Of a stretch of 16,479 nucleotides of DNA, positions 14,197 through 16,479 are shown in pieces. The notes under the pieces were generated by a model, which worked only from the letters and a program-made list of their open reading frames with translations, had not been told where the DNA came from and did no database searches. The DNA comes from Clostridium sp. AM30-24 (GTDB lineage: Bacteria > Bacillota > Clostridia > Lachnospirales > Lachnospiraceae), in contig NZ_QUJB01000023.1 in NCBI RefSeq assembly GCF_003480435.1, positions 1 to 16,479 on the forward strand. The letters are read 5' to 3'. Numbering within the stretch: position 1 is the first letter of the stretch; every line of letters starts with the position of its first letter. The translations under genes and the position numbers were made by a program.

Positions 14197-14229
14197 CATA
14201 GCCGCGAAACTAAACTCTCCGCGGCTATG
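14197..14229. other. 10-bp intercistronic hairpin between infB and rbfA
   Basis: CATAGCCGCG (14197-14206) and CGCGGCTATG (14220-14229) form a perfect 10-bp stem with a 13-base loop. No T-tract follows on either strand, so it is not a standard terminator. mRNA processing or 3' protection of infB message is possible. Confidence 0.6.
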
Positions 14230-14247
14230 CACAGACCTGACAGACAA

Positions 14248-16479
14248 CTATCTCGGCACCTCTACCATGATATAAACTTCGATCATATCGTCTTCCTGAA
14301 GATCGTTGAAGCCCTCGAATACAAGACCGCACTCGTAACCTGCGTTGACTTCCTTCACGTCGTCCTTGAAACGCTTTAAGGATGCAAGCGGTCCCTCGAA
14401 GATCTGCTCTCCGTCTCTCGTGATGCGGGCCTTGCTTCCGCGGGTGATCTTACCGTCAAGCACATAGGAACCGGCGATGGTGCCGACTCCGGATGCCTTG
14501 AAGGTCTGGCGGACAACTGCATGACCGGTTACCTGCTCCTCGTATACCGGATCCAGCATACCCTTCATGGCAGCCTCTACATCCTCGATCGCCTGGTAGA
14601 TGACGCGGTACAGACGCATGTCGACTTTCTCGCGGTCCGCGATGGACTTCGCCTGTGCGTCCGGACGAACGTTGAAACCGATAATGATCGCATTGGAAGC
14701 GGATGCAAGTGTCACGTCGGACTCGTTGATCGCGCCAACGCCGCCGTGGATGACTTTGACAACAACTTCCTCGTTGGAAAGTTTTACGAGACTCTGTTTT
14801 ACAGCCTCTACAGAACCCTGTACATCGGCCTTTACGATGATCGGAAGTTCCTTGACATTTCCGGCCTTGATCTGTGAGAACAGGTCGTCTAAGGAGAGTT
14901 TTGCCTTTGTATCTTCGATAAGCTTATTCTTGCTCTCTGCGATGAATGTCTCTGCGAAGCTTCTTGCCTCTTTCTCGTTCTGGTGCGCGATGAATACCTC
15001 ACCTGCGTTCGGAACATCGTTGAGTCCAAGGATCTCAACTGGAGTGGACGGGCCAGCCTCTTTGACACGGTTGCCCTTATCGTCCATCATGGCGCGGACT
15101 TTACCGTAGCAGCAGCCAGCGGCGATAGCGTCACCGACCTTTAAGGTACCTTTCTGTACAAGTACCGTTGCCACCGGTCCTCTTCCCTTATCAAGCTGCG
15201 CCTCGATCACGAGACCTCTTGCGCGGCGGTTTGGGTTTGCCTTTAACTCTTTTACCTCTGCTGTTAAGAGGATCATCTCGAGAAGTTCCGGAATTCCCTC
15301 TTTTGTATGTGCGGAAACCGGTACGAACACGGTGCTTCCGCCCCAGTCCTCAGGAATCAGTTCATACTCGGATAACTCCTGTTTTACACGTTCTACGTTT
15401 GCACTCGGCTTATCGATCTTGTTGACAGCAACGATGATCTCAACGCCTGCGGCTTTCGCGTGGTTGATCGCCTCAACGGTCTGCGGCATAACACCGTCAT
15501 CCGCTGCGACTACAAGGATCGCGATATCTGTCGCCTGGGCACCACGCATACGCATTGCCGTGAACGCCTCATGACCCGGTGTATCGAGGAATGTGATCTT
15601 CTGTCCATTGTACTCAACAACATAGGCACCGATGTGCTGTGTGATACCGCCTGCCTCTCTGGAGGTTACATTTGTCTGGCGGATTGCGTCAAGAAGGGAA
15701 GTTTTACCGTGGTCAACATGACCCATTACGCAGATGACCGGCGGTCTCGGAACCATGTCCTTCTCGTCCTCTTCTTCCTCTTTTAAGAGTTCCTCGATGA
15801 CGTTGACCTTCTTCTCCTTCTCGCAGAGAACATCATACTCCATTGCGATCTCTTCGGCTTTCTCGAAGTCGATCTCCTGGTTGATCGTAACGACCGTACC
15901 CTGTAAAAAGAGCTTCTTAACGATCGCGGACGGCTGTAATTTCATCTTGTCCGCGAGTTCCTTGATCGTGATGACCTCCGGGATTACGATGGTCTTGATC
16001 TCCTCGACCTTCGCCTCCTCCTTCTTCGGCTGCGGCGGCATAACCGGAGCTTTTACGCCCTTCTGGCCCTTTCCTGCCTTGCCTTTCATCTCGATATCGC
16101 GGTCTTTCTTTGCGTCATGCTCTTTCTTGTAAGCATTCTTGCTCTGCTTCGTATTCTGCTGCTTCTGTGCAAGCGGTGTATCGAAAGACGGCTTCGGAAT
16201 GCCCATGCCGCTTCTGTTTCCACCCTGACGGCTGTCATTTCTTCCCTGGTAGCCGCCCTGACGGTTGTCATTTCTTCCGTCACGGTTTCCCTGATAGCCG
16301 CCCTGACGGTTTCCATCTCTGCTTCCCTGATAACCGCCCTGACGGTTTCCGTCACGGTTTCCCTGATAGCCACCCTGACGGTTATTGTCTCTGTTGCCCT
16401 GATAACCGCCCTGACGGTTTCCATCTCTGTTTCCCTGATAGCCGCCCTGACGGTTTCCATCTCTGTTTCCCTGATAGCC
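14248..16479 (-). CDS. infB: Translation initiation factor IF-2, N-terminus cut by window edge
   Basis: It places initiator tRNA on the 30S subunit and drives subunit joining with GTP. The frame is open to the last base, so 743 codons are present and the N-terminus is missing. In order: Gly/Arg/Asn/Gln tandem repeats (1-86), a Lys-rich linker (about 95-150), an IF2_N segment (about 160-212, [20 protein letters not shown]), and a GTPase domain with GHVDHGKTS (253-261), [12 protein letters not shown] and SAHTKEG. Domain II, the [10 protein letters not shown] domain III and the C-terminal domain IV follow. An in-frame ATG at 16204-16206 has no ribosome site and would drop the repeats; I do not take it as the start. 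It is the first visible gene of the operon, followed by rbfA. Confidence 0.98.
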   Translation of the reverse strand, partial: GYQGNRDGNRQGGYQGNRDGNRQGGYQGNRDNNRQGGYQGNRDGNRQGGYQGSRDGNRQGGYQGNRDGRNDNRQGGYQGRNDSRQGGNRSGMGIPKPSFDTPLAQKQQNTKQSKNAYKKEHDAKKDRDIEMKGKAGKGQKGVKAPVMPPQPKKEEAKVEEIKTIVIPEVITIKELADKMKLQPSAIVKKLFLQGTVVTINQEIDFEKAEEIAMEYDVLCEKEKKVNVIEELLKEEEEDEKDMVPRPPVICVMGHVDHGKTSLLDAIRQTNVTSREAGGITQHIGAYVVEYNGQKITFLDTPGHEAFTAMRMRGAQATDIAILVVAADDGVMPQTVEAINHAKAAGVEIIVAVNKIDKPSANVERVKQELSEYELIPEDWGGSTVFVPVSAHTKEGIPELLEMILLTAEVKELKANPNRRARGLVIEAQLDKGRGPVATVLVQKGTLKVGDAIAAGCCYGKVRAMMDDKGNRVKEAGPSTPVEILGLNDVPNAGEVFIAHQNEKEARSFAETFIAESKNKLIEDTKAKLSLDDLFSQIKAGNVKELPIIVKADVQGSVEAVKQSLVKLSNEEVVVKVIHGGVGAINESDVTLASASNAIIIGFNVRPDAQAKSIADREKVDMRLYRVIYQAIEDVEAAMKGMLDPVYEEQVTGHAVVRQTFKASGVGTIAGSYVLDGKITRGSKARITRDGEQIFEGPLASLKRFKDDVKEVNAGYECGLVFEGFNDLQEDDMIEVYIMVEVPR
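16222..16479. repeat. 36-bp tandem repeats in the IF2 N-terminal region
   Basis: Read on the minus strand, five 36-bp units run from the edge to 16300, each coding for [12 protein letters not shown] with at most one changed residue. A 45-bp variant (16255-16299) and a 33-bp variant (16222-16254) follow. Near-identical codons suggest recent expansion. The array continues beyond the window edge. Confidence 0.9.

Noticed and set aside
16204..16206. Internal ATG as the IF2 start
   Set aside because: There is no ribosome site, and the frame continues open upstream as clear coding repeats to the window edge.

Overview
The window looks like chromosomal DNA of a spore-forming, low-to-mid GC Firmicute, most likely a Lachnospiraceae-type Clostridium. 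The reasons are the order infB-rbfA-nrnA-truB-ribF-rpsO-pnp, a SipL-type SPOCS/LysM spore-coat morphogenesis protein, Clostridia-style Shine-Dalgarno sites (AGGAGG and variants) and acidic Thr/Ala/Glu-rich linkers in the exported proteins. The species assignment is inference. All 14 supported genes lie on the minus strand, so transcription runs from the right edge to the left edge.

Right part (16479 to about 8515) is the distal half of the nusA-infB translation operon: infB (IF2, its N-terminus cut by the window edge), rbfA, nrnA, truB and ribF. It carries initiation, 30S maturation, nano-RNA/pAp turnover, tRNA pseudouridylation and FAD synthesis. truB and ribF are separated by one base. A membrane-anchored L,D-transpeptidase gene sits between ribF and rpsO. 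rpsO restarts transcription from its own strong promoter and ends at a hairpin terminator, and pnp follows after a 212-base structured leader, an arrangement reminiscent of the classic rpsO-pnp locus.

Middle part (6082 to 4322) holds a solitary HicB-like gene, a PrcB-domain lipoprotein whose start codon abuts a 14-bp hairpin, and cysE (serine O-acetyltransferase) with its own extended -10 promoter.

Left part (4321 to 1) holds a 133-bp MITE-like element with inverted termini and 8-bp flanking direct repeats, the sipL-like spore gene with a candidate sigma-E promoter directly abutting that element, a 441-base gap with a promoter nested in a terminator hairpin, a GIY-YIG protein, and a D-alanyl-D-alanine carboxypeptidase with an unusual C-terminal membrane segment and cytoplasmic tail. 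A hairpin related to the MITE-like element, with compensatory base changes, lies just upstream of the carboxypeptidase gene.

There are no rRNA or tRNA genes, CRISPR arrays or phage genes that I can see. The window is mostly conserved housekeeping. The less ordinary content is in the intergenic structured elements, the IF2 N-terminal tandem repeats, and the accessory envelope proteins.
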